The translations under genes and the position numbers were made by a program. A stretch of DNA of 64,000 bases, taken from Trichostrongylus colubriformis. Lineage: Eukaryota; Nematoda; Chromadorea; Rhabditida; Trichostrongylidae. How positions within the stretch are numbered: position 1 is the first letter of the stretch; each line of letters opens with the position of its first letter. A model generated the notes under the pieces. The model searched no databases, was not told the DNA's origin, and saw only the letters and a program-made list of their open reading frames with translations. The DNA lies in NCBI GenBank assembly GCA_963978905.1, contig OZ022260.1, positions 49,745,551-49,809,550 of the forward strand, written 5' to 3'. Below are positions 45,631-56,183 of the stretch, piece after piece.

Positions 45631-46262
45631 TTACATTTACATTTTATTCGTCAATTCAATATTTTTACAATATGTGGCGCTCAGATCAGATCCATCCAGT
45701 CTTTCGTCGACATTGATCTAGCTTTTCGTCGTCAATTTGGGATCCTAATGTGTTTTGTAGCATGTCTCGCCATCTCGCTTTCGGTCTTCCTGTTTTCCTT
45801 CGTGAATAAGGGCAACTCCATTATCTGTTGCGACCATTTATTTTCACTGGAAGTTGCTAGCTTCCAAGCATATTTGCACTTTCTTACCTTAGCGGGAGTT
45901 TCGATCAAGTCTTCAAGTTTAGTGACACCTCGAAGCCACTCATTCGTCTTCTTACTTTTCAGACATACTCCAACCATTCTCCGTTCCATTCTTCGCTGTG
46001 CCACGGCGAGTCTTTGCATGTGCATCTTTGTTTGAATCCATGTTTCCGACCCGTATATCATGGAAGGTAGAATGCAACGGTCAAAAAGATTTCTTTTGAA
46101 TCACACTTCCACTCTCCTGGATGTAAGGAAGTTTCTAGATCGGTAGAAGATGACCCATCCAGCACGGATTCTGCGAGCTATCTCCTTGGAAAATGCGTGA
46201 TCAATGGTGACTTCCTGTCCGAGATATACGAATGATTCTACAATATCCACAGGTTTCCCTCT
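45631..46262 (-). pseudogene. RTE-type LINE, 3' part of reverse transcriptase gene
   Basis: Non-LTR retrotransposon reverse transcriptase, C-terminal part, on the minus strand. From 46262 downward: VRGKPVDIVESFVYLGQ, EIARRIRAGWVIF, a frameshift near 46070, then MIYGSETWIQTK, QRRMERRMVGV, NEWLRGVTKLEDL and KYAWKLATSSENKWSQ, the order known for RTE elements. Stops follow at about 45730. The 3' end (45631-45660) is a TTTACATTTACATTTT tract, typical of RTE tails. The upstream half of the gene is at 49321-49737. Confidence 0.85.
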
Positions 46263-46611
46263 GACAAGGAAGGCCCATGAGGTCATATTGAGCTTTTTCA
46301 AAACGGTTTTTTGCATTTTATAGGGTCACATGCATGAAGCAAAAAAACCGGTCTCAAATTCGGCTAAATGGTTTTGGGGGGAGGGGGTCAAAAAATGAGT
46401 GCCAAAAGTTACTTAGAAAGAAGCGATTTCGACCAGTTTGTTGCAGTGCTTTCCAGCTGTGACCTTCAGAATATGCATATCAGAAGACTCCCTTCAAACC
46501 TGCGCCAAAATCAATGCGAACTGGATCCAAAATGTGGAGTCACCTTTGGTAACCAGTAAATGAGGCACAGCAAACTCATAGAGGATGCACAAGTCTAATC
46601 ATTCGGAGTGG

Positions 46612-46690
46612 TTGGATGACCGAATGGATAAGGGGATGGCCTGGCATTGGCACGGTGGTGGGGCTGTTTGTGGTTCGAGTCCACCCGCTC
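46612..46690 (+). other. tRNA-like sequence (SINE head or pseudo-tRNA)
   Basis: Box A-like TGACCGAATGGATAAGG (46617) and a perfect B-box GGTTCGAGTCC (46672-46682), with spacing of about 45 bp that allows a long variable arm. No convincing acceptor stem. Followed by T-rich TTTTCGCTTTTGC. Probably a tRNA-derived SINE head. Confidence 0.5.
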
Positions 46691-47117
46691 TTTTCGCTTT
46701 TGCATTTTCTTGATTTTCTTTGTCCAGCACTAAACTATTTGCGCACATGCAAAATGACTGCAATTTTCGTTACTGGTGCACGAGAGTGACCTCATTCGCA
46801 AGCTTCAAGTGGTTGAAGTGATTGGACTCTTCGGGGCCCGTAGCAGTGTGCCAGGCTTTTTCCTGCGAAACTAGTGGGATATTCGTGCTCAGGAGACCCA
46901 ATTAGCCCTAGATACAAAATATTATCCAAACTGCCACCTTGGTCCAGACTCGAGACAGTGGGGTGGTCATGGGCACATGGTCACTGCTCTACTTGTACAA
47001 ACGAACGACTAGTAGCTTCGATTAAATTCAATGAAGCATGTGTAGAATCAACGCACTTCAAATGAACTGCACCTAGCAACACAGCGCGATGAAAAGAGAT
47101 AGCAAATATTTCTTTAC

Positions 47118-48816
47118 AAGTTGGCTCGCGCACACTACTGCGCGCGATTCATGGCGATGTTGTGCAGAATGGGTTTGATCGGCATGACCACAGTTGTGTA
47201 TGAAGTTGAGTGGAATTTTCTTTTCCTCTGCCTTCAGCGCAGCTATTTATTTAAATAAAAGCAGAGAAGATGGCGCGATAAAAAAGCATTTTATACTTCA
47301 GTCGCTTTGCATCGAGCCCATTTTGCATGTCATCGATACGAATAGCGCGCAGTAGTGTGCGCGAGCCAACTTGTTTAGGTCATCATTGGGAAATTGGATA
47401 GTTTAGACATTGATAGTTTTGTATTTGATTGCATCGACTGGTAACAATTTGTTCACTTGCTGAGCATCTAATTCCTACACATTGATGGCAAATCCATATC
47501 CCGATTATCGATGTTTATAGTTTTTGTAGAAATGCTTCATTACTTCGAATTTTACATAGTCTAGCGGTCGATACCCAGTGCTGCTGCTAGTACCGAATTA
47601 GAAAATGATTCTGAGTGAAACGCTTGCTTTGCTATCACAAATATAGGTTGTATCATGATTATCAAAGTAGATCGCAGTATTAAGAGAAATGCACCATTTT
47701 TTGGGAACGCTAGGCAATTCAGCGGTCGATACACTGGCCAGTGATATCAGAACACAAACAAAATATGTTCACCCAATGACAGTGAGCATCAGACGCTTTT
47801 GCTGAAGCGGTCGTTTAGTAGTATCAAGCGATGTAAAGGATTTCATCCCATCCGATTCCTAACGGTTCTTATCAGCCACCGCAAGCGGTTATCACTAAGG
47901 TCCCTGTACCCAGCAGTACCAATGAGGTCCCTGCACCCTACAAAATCTACGAATGTGAACATCCCACAGTTGCTGACAAAGCGTACCGGCCTTGGTGACA
48001 TTTTCCCTCTCACGCTCCTAATCGAATCTTATCAACCATTATCAGATTGGATCACCCACTATTAATGTCCCCGTCCCACTCTGCTAAACACCCGTGAGTG
48101 TCAGCGCTCTTGGATCAACGCGAAAGGCGAAACGAATCTGACGACATTCGCCTTCTCATGCTCCTCATCGAATCTTATCAACAGATATCAGTGCAGGTCA
48201 CCCACCATCAATGTCCCCGTCCTACTCCGCAAAACACCTGTGAGTATGAACGCTCCGGGACCAATGCGAAAAGCGAAACGGATTTGACGAATCTAGCCTT
48301 TTTACGATCCTTATCAAATCTTATCAACAGTTATCAAGCTGGAACACCCACCATTAATGTCCCCGTCTTACCCCGCACAACATTTGTGAGTATGAACGCT
48401 CCGGGGCCAAATCGAAAAGGGAAACGGATTCGACGACTCTAGCCCTTGTACGCTACTAATCGAATCTTATCAGGCGATATCAATGCGAGTCACCCACCAT
48501 TAATGTCCCCGTCCCGCCCCGCACAACACCTATGAGTATGTTTGCTCCGGGGCCCATGCGAAAAGCGAAACGGAGTTGGTGATGCGAAAGGCGAAACGGA
48601 GTTGGTGACATTTGCCTTCCAAGGCTTCTTATCAGCCCATATCAGCTGCTATCACTTTCGGTCCACCACCGCTGGGGTTCCCTTGGCACCCCCTATATAA
48701 CTTGTAAAATTCAACGTCCCAGCTTTGCTGCGACACGAGATATGAATTTCATGACAGGCGGACAAACACACACACAGACACACACAGACATACTTAGCGG
48801 ATTATATATAGTAGGA
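47118..48816 (-). mobile_element. Helitron-like satellite element, full length
   Basis: Minus-strand 5' end A^TCCTACTATATATAATCCGC at 48816. Head with CTGTGTGTGTGTTTGTCCGC and ATATCTCGTGTCGCAGC, satellite units 47880-48650, unique section 47374-47870, fold-back module 47118-47373 ending ...GAGCCAACTTG^T. The end reads CTTG rather than CTGG, one base off the CTRR rule. Its length of 1699 bp and intact ends make it the best complete example of the satellite type. Confidence 0.78.
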
Positions 48817-49129
48817 TATCGGCTACCTACCTCCTTCTGTTGAGTGCTACTTTACTATGGCGGTAGTAGCACTAGTGGTCGCCCAATTTTCCGAGCTTGG
48901 GTCAGAATTCCAATTAGGCTGAAAACTTGTTAGCTAGGGTAGTTCGACCCCCTGAGCATGAATATCACACGCACTTTGCGGGAAAACGCCTAGTTCCCCT
49001 GCTATGAGCGTTGGCAGGTCCAAATCATTCATTCGCTAAGTACGCAAAAATACTGAAGATAGCGGTTCCCTGCTAGAATAAAAATTGATTTCACACATAT
49101 CTTGCACGTATGGTCTTACATGAGCACAA

Positions 49130-49199
49130 ATGGATGAAAACTAGAAAAATGCAAAATCTGTCCTCAGTGGGGATCGAACCATCAACTATTTTGTGAGCC
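49130..49199 (-). other. tRNA-like sequence next to the insert's right arm
   Basis: Minus strand: box A-like TTTGGCTAAATGG lies at the inner edge of the TIR (about 49210-49222) and B-box GGTTCGATCCC at about 49169-49179, followed by CATTTTTCTAG. The left TIR has the same A-box word without a following B-box, so a SINE may be joined to the arm. Confidence 0.45.
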
Positions 49200-49320
49200 C
49201 CCCAAAACCATTTAGCCAAATTTGAGACCGGTTTTTTCTTCGTGTATGTGACCCTATGTCATGCAAAAACCGTTATGAAAAAGCCCACCATGACCTCATG
49301 GGCTTTCCGTGTGAGAGTGA

Positions 49321-49737
49321 TTGCTGCGGGAGAATTCGCCATGATTTTTGTTTTCAAGTCGCTTATCTTTAGACCACATCTAAGAGATTACTGGTCTAGA
49401 TCGCGAATCATGGATTGTAGTCCTTGTTCGGAGTTCGCAATTAACACCACATCATCTGCGAATCTGAGCTTTGTTAACCGTTTTCTACTTATTGATATCC
49501 TAAATTTCTTTGTCGTAGGAGTTCGATAAGCTTGCTCTCAACTCCTTGTGCTTGTAGAGCTGTCCATAAAGCATTCATTTCTACTGTGTCGAAGGCTTTT
49601 TCATAGTCGATGAATGCAAGAAAGAGTGGTATCTATATTCGACACTTCTTTCAATCAGCTCGTTCAAGGCATGTAAATGATCAATTGTTGAATATCCCTT
49701 CGAGAGCCGGCTTGTTCTGGGGGCTGTTCCGCGTGCA
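49321..49737 (-). pseudogene. RTE-type LINE, 5'-truncated middle part of reverse transcriptase
   Basis: Minus strand from 49720: QAGSRRDIQQ and in another frame STIDHLHALNELIERSVEYR (RT motif 2 region), then after frameshifts LTKLRFADDVVLIANSEQG with the catalytic FADD at about 49449-49462, SMIRDLD and LKTKIMANS. The element is truncated at 49737, where host repeat R2 resumes with the same CAGCACAT (49738-49745) as at 45623-45630, a target-site duplication. Inactive. Confidence 0.83.
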
Positions 49738-49747
49738 CAGCACATAG

Positions 49748-50030
49748 GGTGTGGGCAGATATGACAGCGAATCGCGTGACCGCCCTTGGCGTGCGGCGCT
49801 GCGAGTGCGAGTACCAGTGGCAGGGCATGGCATGGCAGCCTTCAAGCGAGGCAGTGTGGCATGGGTGGAGGAGGCAAGGTGGCATAGCTGGAGGAGGCAG
49901 TGTGGCATGGGTGGGGTGCAGAAAAGACGCTGCCACGCTCTGCGGGCTCATATCGATTCGGCAAGTCGTGCTGGCGGCGCCGCGAGCGGAACGCCGCGAA
50001 GCGATTCGCTGTCATATCTGCCCACATCCC
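49748..50030. mobile_element. 283-bp MITE with 9-bp target duplication (Mutator-like)
   Basis: TIRs GGTGTGGGCAGATATGACAG... and ...CTGTCATATCTGCCCACATCCC, with continuing similarity through GCGAATCGC. AGCACATAG at 49739-49747 and 50031-50039 is a perfect 9-bp duplication. It sits in the target duplication of the RTE insertion. GC-rich with GTGTGGCATGGGTGGAGGAGG-type internal repeats (three GCATGG words). The open frames across it on both strands look incidental. Confidence 0.9.
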
Positions 50031-50039
50031 AGCACATAG

Positions 50040-50290
50040 CATGCAAATGAATGCCTATTGCTATGAGGGGCATTAGTGGTGAGAGCTGTGAGGGCACACC
50101 AACGGTACAAATGCAAAATCTAAGATTCATACAGAAGCCGTTGTAGTCAGACACACCTCTGAGCAACTTCTTTCCAAGTCATTTTTCCCACAGCCCGCTT
50201 CTTATTGATGCCCCGTAACGGGCTGTTGATCGCAAAGCTCACCTGATCTTATTGAATTATGTGGGTGCGACAGCTGCTATCACGATCAAG
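50040..50290 (+). repeat. Dispersed repeat R2, copy 2, right piece
   Basis: CATGCAAATGAATGCC, CACACCAACGGTACAAATGC, CACAGCCCGCTTCTTATTG match 20590-20815. Confidence 0.8.
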
Positions 50291-52457
50291 TAATTATCAG
50301 AAGGCACAGTAAAAGTATAGTTCGTCTTTAGAGGGCATCCTTTCAGAGTTTGGAAAACTTCAACTCGGCGTTCAACTACAAATCTTGCATCTAATTTTTA
50401 CAAGGCGCTCATTTCTCTAACATGGGCAGTTTTGATGCTGTGGTTTTTAGGTTCTTCTGTAGTGCTCTCCACACTCTATTCAATTTTGAGTGGTAATGTA
50501 AGGTTTCACAGTACGCGAAATTTGCAATCAAAGACTGAAAATAGGCGGCGTGCAAGTCAGAACCAGAACGGTTCTTTAGTTTCCCTTCCAGATGTCCAAA
50601 TAAAAACATGAAATCGAAACTCAATTCATCCTTCTTGCAGTGTCAGAAAATAGTGAACAACCGCTCTCGTCTCGCACAATGGACATAAGTACGAGGACGA
50701 CGCATACTTCACGATACTGGGTGCTAACGTTGGAGTCCGCAAGCAAAAATATACGCTGTGTGCGGGAAAATGGTTCTAGGATAGCATGAATTGAGAGACG
50801 ACTGCGGGAGAGCGACTGTCTTCTCAATTATGTGTACCATCACACGATGTAATCCTAATTATTAGGGCTAATCCTCCGATCACGTCACTCCGTCGCATAA
50901 ATTTCGTCATAGTAATAGTTGTCATCCATAGTTGTATCTCGTTGAGTGCTGAAAGCCACCATTTTTGGAGTGCACACTATATCAGAACCGCGTGCATTGT
51001 TTTCACAATGAAGCATAGTTGGTGTGGTTTCCACTGCCAGTTATCACAAGAAAAAGACTGCAGGGATAAAGCACAAAGAAGGAATCTGATACAGGACAAG
51101 ATAGGTAGACATCATATAGTCTGAACCTGAAATCACCTGAATAACAATACACTCAATCTTCACGCGATCTCTTATTCACTCATCTGTTCTTTCTTTTGTC
51201 CATAGCAGTCATCACAACACAAGCCTATCAAGACTTGCCATTTCCAGTGCGGCGGACTTCCTCTATTTTATTCGGCGTCAACTGCAGTGTGAATGTGTGA
51301 GTACGTCACTACCAGCACCGAAACTAACGACTTTTAGGGTCACGGTACATGTTTGTCTGGTGCTGAAGTTAGCTCTCTAAGGGGATAAGCGTCTCCTGAG
51401 TTGGCGTAATGGCTTTTCGGGCTTCTTGTTAAGATTCGGATCTCGTCACAGATTCACGCTGGTATTCGCCATGAATTCATGCAGTAATACGATTCGTCCG
51501 AGCGTCATAAATGGAACGCGCCGCAGAAGTGCTGGCCTTGTCAGCTGCCGGTACCGCCGTCAACGCCTGCGTCGGTCCCGGCACTGCAGAATATGAAATA
51601 GCTTGGTTTTCGGCGTTCGCGTTTCCATGATTCTTACAAAGAGACATGTGGTCTGGCCACTACCAGTTGCTGCACCGTTGACCTCGGACACCGACCAGCG
51701 GGAGAATGACCACCATGGTTAGAACTATTTATTACGAACGGCAGCATAGGCAGAAGTGAGTGGGGATGGAATAATATCTCACGTCTTCAACCAACATAAA
51801 CGCCACAACCCAGATGCCCAACTTCACTATCTTTCTCTCTGTTATAGCCTCTACTGCCAAGTAGACCTATGAGATCGAACTCAACAGACTTTCCGAACTA
51901 TTATAGCTCACTGATTTTGGTAGTATAAGTGATGCGTCTGCGTGTTCGTTACAAAATTTTAGCTCGCATCGTAGACATTGTGGGTCTTCCAGGTTTAAAA
52001 ACACTACACATCGAATGGTGCTGGGACATAGTTGCTCATAGGTCTACGTTGCATCGTCAAAAACGTTGTATTGGCAGCATAGGGCAGAAGAAGTTATTTA
52101 CCATCAAGCAATGACAAGATTAAAACGAAAATCTCTAAATTCAACCACAATTGTGATGCTCCATTAGTATTCAGATTAGGGATATGCCAAAGGTAATTAG
52201 TGTTTCAGACGATTAGGACGTTAAAGATCCATCAGAGCAGTATTTTAGCATCAGCGATTTAAAGACACCAGGAGGGGGTAATTTTGGCTTACGGTAGAGC
52301 AGACGTAGTGTGGACGAGCTTGAGTGGCCGCCATTGCACAAACTCGCCAATGTGACGCCTTGGCATGGTGCCAAAAGAAGATGGTTCTAATATAGATTTG
52401 TTTTTTCCTTCTAGTTTTCACTTTGTTCTTTCTTATATTGTTTCTAGATGTACTTAC
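50291..52457. other. Unassigned; tRNA-like piece at 51396-51450
   Basis: 51396-51450 has TTGGCGTAATGG (A-box-like) and GATTCGGATCTC (B-box-like, the same word as in the 38940 piece), perhaps a worn SINE. Frames at 50409-50827 on the minus strand and 51929-52114 on the plus strand have no recognised motif. Confidence 0.35.
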
Positions 52458-52697
52458 GGGTCAAATAAAGTCGGGGGGGGGGGGGGGGGGATGGGGGGGG
52501 GGGGGAGAGGCAAAATTTTCACCCACGTCAAAGCTTCTTTCCCTTCCTAGGGTCAGGCTAAAGCAGATGAGACCTGTGCTTTGACAGATGCTTTTCAATG
52601 TGGGAGGAGGGGATATCAATTTTAGCCTAAGCCTAGTAAGGGAAAGGAGCATCGACGTCGACGCAAAGTTGCGTCTCCCCCCGACTTTATTCGACCC
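52458..52697. mobile_element. 240-bp TIR element with expanded G-run
   Basis: Ends GGGTCAAATAAAGTCGGGGG and its near reverse complement (CCCCCGACTTTATTCGACCC), followed inward by paired TTTCCCTTxCTAGG and AGGCTAAA motifs, give arms of about 85 bp. The left G-run has grown to about 30 G with one AT interruption (52473-52504), while the right arm has only six C. No target duplication recognised. Confidence 0.75.
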
Positions 52698-53689
52698 TTC
52701 TGAGATTTTCAGGTATAGAAATGCACAATTAAGAAGATCTATAAGTAAACAAGTAAAATATGTCACTAGAAAACAGCAAAGAGGAAATAATTCAAAAATA
52801 AGGTTACATCAGGCCGAAGACAAGCTTCAAAATGAACGAAGCGTGGCTCGGCCACGGAAGCTTGCAGTTCGGACGGAAGCGCGCCCTGGGGGCGAATAGC
52901 GCCCTGTGGCGCGTTTTTCGACGCCGGTTTCGTTACACATTGTATCTACCGAACCCATATGTTTGTTTTCAGACGCCATTGTTTTCGTAAACGTTACTCC
53001 GCCCTTGCCCCCCTCCCGGTGCCTCTAAATGAAAGCATGGCGTAAGCTCTGAGCGGCAAAGTGCCACTAATCAAAGCAAGAAAATAAAAAAGGTTTTGTA
53101 AAGTTCAAACCGTACGAGACATTCGTACCATTGAGTCAGTTGATGAATTTTTTCCAGCACTCCTTGTTTCAATTTTCGCTTGTACAGTATGGACGAGAAC
53201 ATCAGTGGATGCAGTATTACTACTGCTATTCGAAGTACCATATTCATGGTCCATAGAATTAGTCGTGGACGAGTCGTTGAGCCCATGAGTGCGATAATCC
53301 ACTAATGCCTTTAAGAAAAATGTTTGTTTAAAACCCAAGGAACCACTCAAAAAGTGTATGAGAATGAGACGACGGGTTCGTATACGTTCATGTGGAAAAG
53401 TTGCAGTACATGGCAGACACAAATATAATACCTGTTTCCGATTTTTGCGATTCACTTGCGATGCCGTCTCTGATTTTCTCGTTTCCGGAAAACCATGGGT
53501 CTGAGCTACCCAAGCCTAACATGCAAATAACCAATAAATCTTACGAAAATCTCTTAAAATTGCTGGATTGCTGACATTAACGCAACTACATGAACTGGAA
53601 AACGCATACATGTATGTATCTAATGATACAGACATAACAAATGTAATTGCAAGGAGCTTAAAAAAACCCGCTCGATAATCGTCAGGTCC
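52698..53689. other. Unassigned; candidate exon on minus strand at 53105-53300
   Basis: The minus frame contains ALVDYRTHGLNDSSTT and a Ser/Thr/Asn-rich tail to STDSMVRMSRTV. It is preceded on its strand by TTTTTCTTAAAG, a possible splice acceptor. No family recognised and no partner exon found, so it may be chance. 53435-53500 and 53690-53755 are short direct repeats of each other (CGATTCACTTGCGATGCCG-like). Confidence 0.3.
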
Positions 53690-54095
53690 AATATTTGCCG
53701 ATTATCGAGATTCCACCTGCGATGCCGGTTAGTTTTCTCATCGCCGGAGAAGTTCCGCAGTCACCCTCCTCCGTGACGACGTCCACTCCCACGTCGCGAA
53801 GAGAGATTTAGGAACTCGGCTGGGATGTCCTGGACCACCCGCCTTACTCTCCAGACATAGCTTCTCTGGTCATCGCCTTTCCCATCCCCTCAATCCTTCG
53901 GCCAGAGAAAATTCGTTGTTGCTCGCAAAGGCGATCGCTAACTTCTTCGACTCTCAGAACCCAGAAATCTGGGAAGAGGGAATCAACGATCTACCTATGT
54001 TGTCGATAAATGGTGAATACGTTATTGCCTATTCTTCGTTTGTTGGAGGCAATGATAATAAAAAGTGGTCTAGAAAAATCCTACAAGATTTCGGG
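53690..54095 (+). pseudogene. Mariner transposase, C-terminal part
   Basis: Plus strand: LRDDVHSHVAKRDL (counterpart of the LHDNARPH block with the second catalytic Asp), GWDVLDHPPYSPDIAS (third catalytic Asp in SPD), then after a frameshift AKAIANFFDSQNPEIWEEGI and LPMLSINGEYVI, the usual end of irritans-type mariner transposases. The helix-turn-helix region and the first catalytic Asp are missing. A Helitron-like copy begins 15 bp downstream. Confidence 0.8.
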
Positions 54096-54109
54096 AACAA
54101 CCTCATATA

Positions 54110-54440
54110 TCCTACTACTGTATAATCGGCTAAGGGTGTCTGTTGTTGTGTGTGTTTGTGTGTTTGACCGGAAGTTTGTATCTCGTGTCGCAGCAAAGTT
54201 GGGACCCTGAATTTTTTAAGGGATACAAGGGGTTGTAAGTGGATATCAGTGATGAGGAAGCGGAAGTGATAGCAACCTATGAGAGCCGATAAGAAGCTTT
54301 TAAAGCGAAAGTCGGAAAATTCGTAGCTCGCGTCGCAGCAAAAATGGGATCCTGATTTTTAAATACCAGTTGAGCTGGCGCACACTACTGCGTGCATCAA
54401 ACGGAATAATGCAAAATGGGCCTTATCGATATCGATTGCT
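54110..54440 (+). mobile_element. Helitron-like element, internally deleted and 3' truncated
   Basis: A^TCCTACTACTGTATAATCGG at 54110, then TGTGTGTTTGTGTGTTTGACC, GTATCTCGTGTCGCAGC, one satellite stub, then directly CCAGTTGAGCTGGCGCACAC at 54366 and a CAAAATGGGCCTTATCG segment, after which similarity fades. The array has collapsed to about 200 bp. Confidence 0.68.
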
Positions 54441-54639
54441 CGGTATCATCATTCGAACGATATGCAAAAAAACACACCCCGCACAAATAGGAAAAAGGAG
54501 AAAAAATTTCGTGAATTCCATCCTCCCCCAATCAATCGATGTCGATCAAGCCCCTCTTGCATGCTTCCGTTTTATGCTCGCAGTAGTGCCAACCCATATG
54601 TACGGAACACATAAGTTCTAACCTACCTCAGCCCATCGT

Positions 54640-55630
54640 GGGCGGAGCATGCGCGGAATTCTATGGTTGCACAAGTTAAGGTCCTCGCTTCGGTGCCAAA
54701 AATCGGGCAAGTTAGGAACGGGCTCGTAGAGGCCGTGCAAGTTAACATTGGGTAAGGGCCAAGCTAAAAGAACTGAGCCCAGAGCCTCCCACCATGGGCA
54801 GGGTTTGCGCGGAAATCGATGGGTGCACACATTCAGGTTTTTGTTGGGTTCCAAAAATCGGGAAGTTCAGGAATGAGTCTGTTGAGATCGCGCAAGTAAG
54901 GTTTGGGTGGAGGCTCACCAAAGTAAGGAGCACATAACTACTGCGCCTAGCTCCACTTACCGGGGAGATCGATCAGTGCTCCAATTTCAGTTCTTCGCCT
55001 GAGTTCTCAAAATCGGGAAGGTCAAGAGTGGATCTGTTGGGGTGAAAATTAGAGTTGGGTCATCAAAAACGAAACACAGAAGGAGCAAGTTAGGAACGGG
55101 CCTAGTGAGGTCGAGCAACTTTAAGGAATCGTCCACGAAGAATGAGTTTCCTGTTACCGATATATTTATGTTGTATTTGGCTAATGTGGGCCGCATGCAA
55201 AGTTTCACGCGAAAAAGTCTGAATCCGGCCAAGATACAGCATCACAAAGTCTTGGCCGGGTGGGCGAGGCCTTCGAGCAAGCGTGCGCCCCATTGTCCGT
55301 TGCGGTCAGAGACGCACTCAAGGAGCAAACAGGGATTCTAGTTGGAGGCCCCGCCTATCCGGCCGAGAATTTGGGGAGCTGTATCTAAACTAAACTCTCA
55401 CTTTTTCGCGTTAATTTTTGCATGGCTTTTACTAAGCAAATACGACATAAATATATGGGTAACGGGGAAAAAAACTCGTTTTTCCGTGGACGATTACTCT
55501 AAGATTCGGGAGGGCCTACTTACTTGCACGGAGCAGTTGAACACCAGGCCTAGCTCCGCTTACAGTGAGAAGGGCTTGCGGCTGTGCCCAATGCTCAAAT
55601 TCGAGTCCTCGCTTAGGTTCTGGAAATAGC
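54640..55630. repeat. About 155-bp tandem repeat array, split by a MITE
   Basis: The word CCAAAAATCGGG(C)AAGTT recurs at about 54699, 54852 and 55009. Each unit also has CAAGTTA(G/A)GGAACGGGC, TGCGCGGAA and GAGC(C/A)CAG words. Units continue after the MITE (55506-55630: GAACACCAGGCCTAGCTCCGC, ATGCTCAAATTCG). A related stretch lies at 62150-62335. Some words resemble the 268-bp Helitron repeat (AAGTTAAGCTCCGCCC), so a common origin is possible. Confidence 0.7.
55136..55505. mobile_element. Long-TIR MITE (GAATCGTCCACG family), copy 2
   Basis: GAATCGTCCACGAAGAATGAG-type left end and inverted right end at 55505, with GCCGCATGCAAAGTTTCACG and TCCGGCCAAGATACAG inside, as in 15573-16002. Flanks CTTTAAG and CTCTAAG may be a 7-bp duplication with one change. 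It interrupts the tandem array. Confidence 0.85.
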
Positions 55631-55867
55631 CCTCGCGTCGGGAAAGGCAAGCCAAGTCACTGTCATCCGATGTAGCAGTGAGAGGAGACCTCCCCATGCG
55701 AGTAGGTCGTGATTCAGATTGACGGTATTCAACACAAAAATAGCAGTTCATCTCCAGAATGGCCCATAGTCCGCATGAGAGTGAAATTGTCGGTTTCTGC
55801 GCAAGGAACAGATAAGGGCTACTGAACCAAATTCTTATGTAGGCGAAGTCGCAGAAGTAAAGATTTT

Positions 55868-56183
55868 TGTTGTGTGTATTGGTGGTCATGTAATCACAAA
55901 TGATAGTGATCTTATCGACCTTGTAATCGTGCGAAAATAAACAGCCTATATAGACCCTGGGACGGATGGATGTTCAGTTTATTCGGCCTTCAGTTTATTC
56001 GGCATCCAGTGATTCGGTCTTCGGTTGTCTACCTGCCCAACGACTTCATCTGCACCTCCGATCCCGCCAGTGTTCGTCGCCTTGTACTGTTAGTCCTTTC
56101 TATCTATTCATTAATCAACAGATCTATACTTCTGCTGTCGTGACACCGGACAAGGACCCAAGCGTCGGCAGTAGGACACAACA
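55868..56183 (+). repeat. 5' LTR
   Basis: 316 bp, TG...CA. TATATA at 55947-55952 is the likely promoter box. The AATAAA of the 3' LTR (60870-60875) reads AATCAA here, so this copy has lost that polyadenylation signal. An AATAAA at 55937-55942 precedes the TATA box. Confidence 0.93.

Larger units (their letters stand above)
46263..49316. mobile_element. 3.05-kb TIR-bounded insert within the RTE LINE
   Basis: Inverted ends of about 115 bp: left (46263-46385) with AAGGCCCATGAGGTCAT, AAAACGG, GGGTCACATGCA, AACCGGTCTCAAATTCGGCT, AAATGGTTTTGGGG. The right (49200-49316) is its reverse complement. It splits the RTE gene between ...ANSPAAITL and VRGKPVD. No target duplication could be defined. Inside are tRNA-like pieces and the Helitron-like copy 47118-48816. 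No transposase seen. Confidence 0.7.

Noticed and set aside
45589..46035. 148-residue plus-strand frame with hydrophobic stretches, membrane-protein-like
   Set aside because: It is antisense to the RTE reverse transcriptase on the minus strand, which has clear family motifs.
46612..46690. Functional tRNA gene
   Set aside because: The B-box is perfect, but no acceptor stem could be paired and the box spacing is irregular.
49749..50050. Overlapping 96-99-residue frames as small genes
   Set aside because: They span a MITE with inverted ends and a target duplication. Frames arise from GC-rich inverted repeats.
53105..53455. Confident host exon
   Set aside because: Serine/asparagine-rich and open, but no known domain, no partner exon, and only a weak acceptor site.
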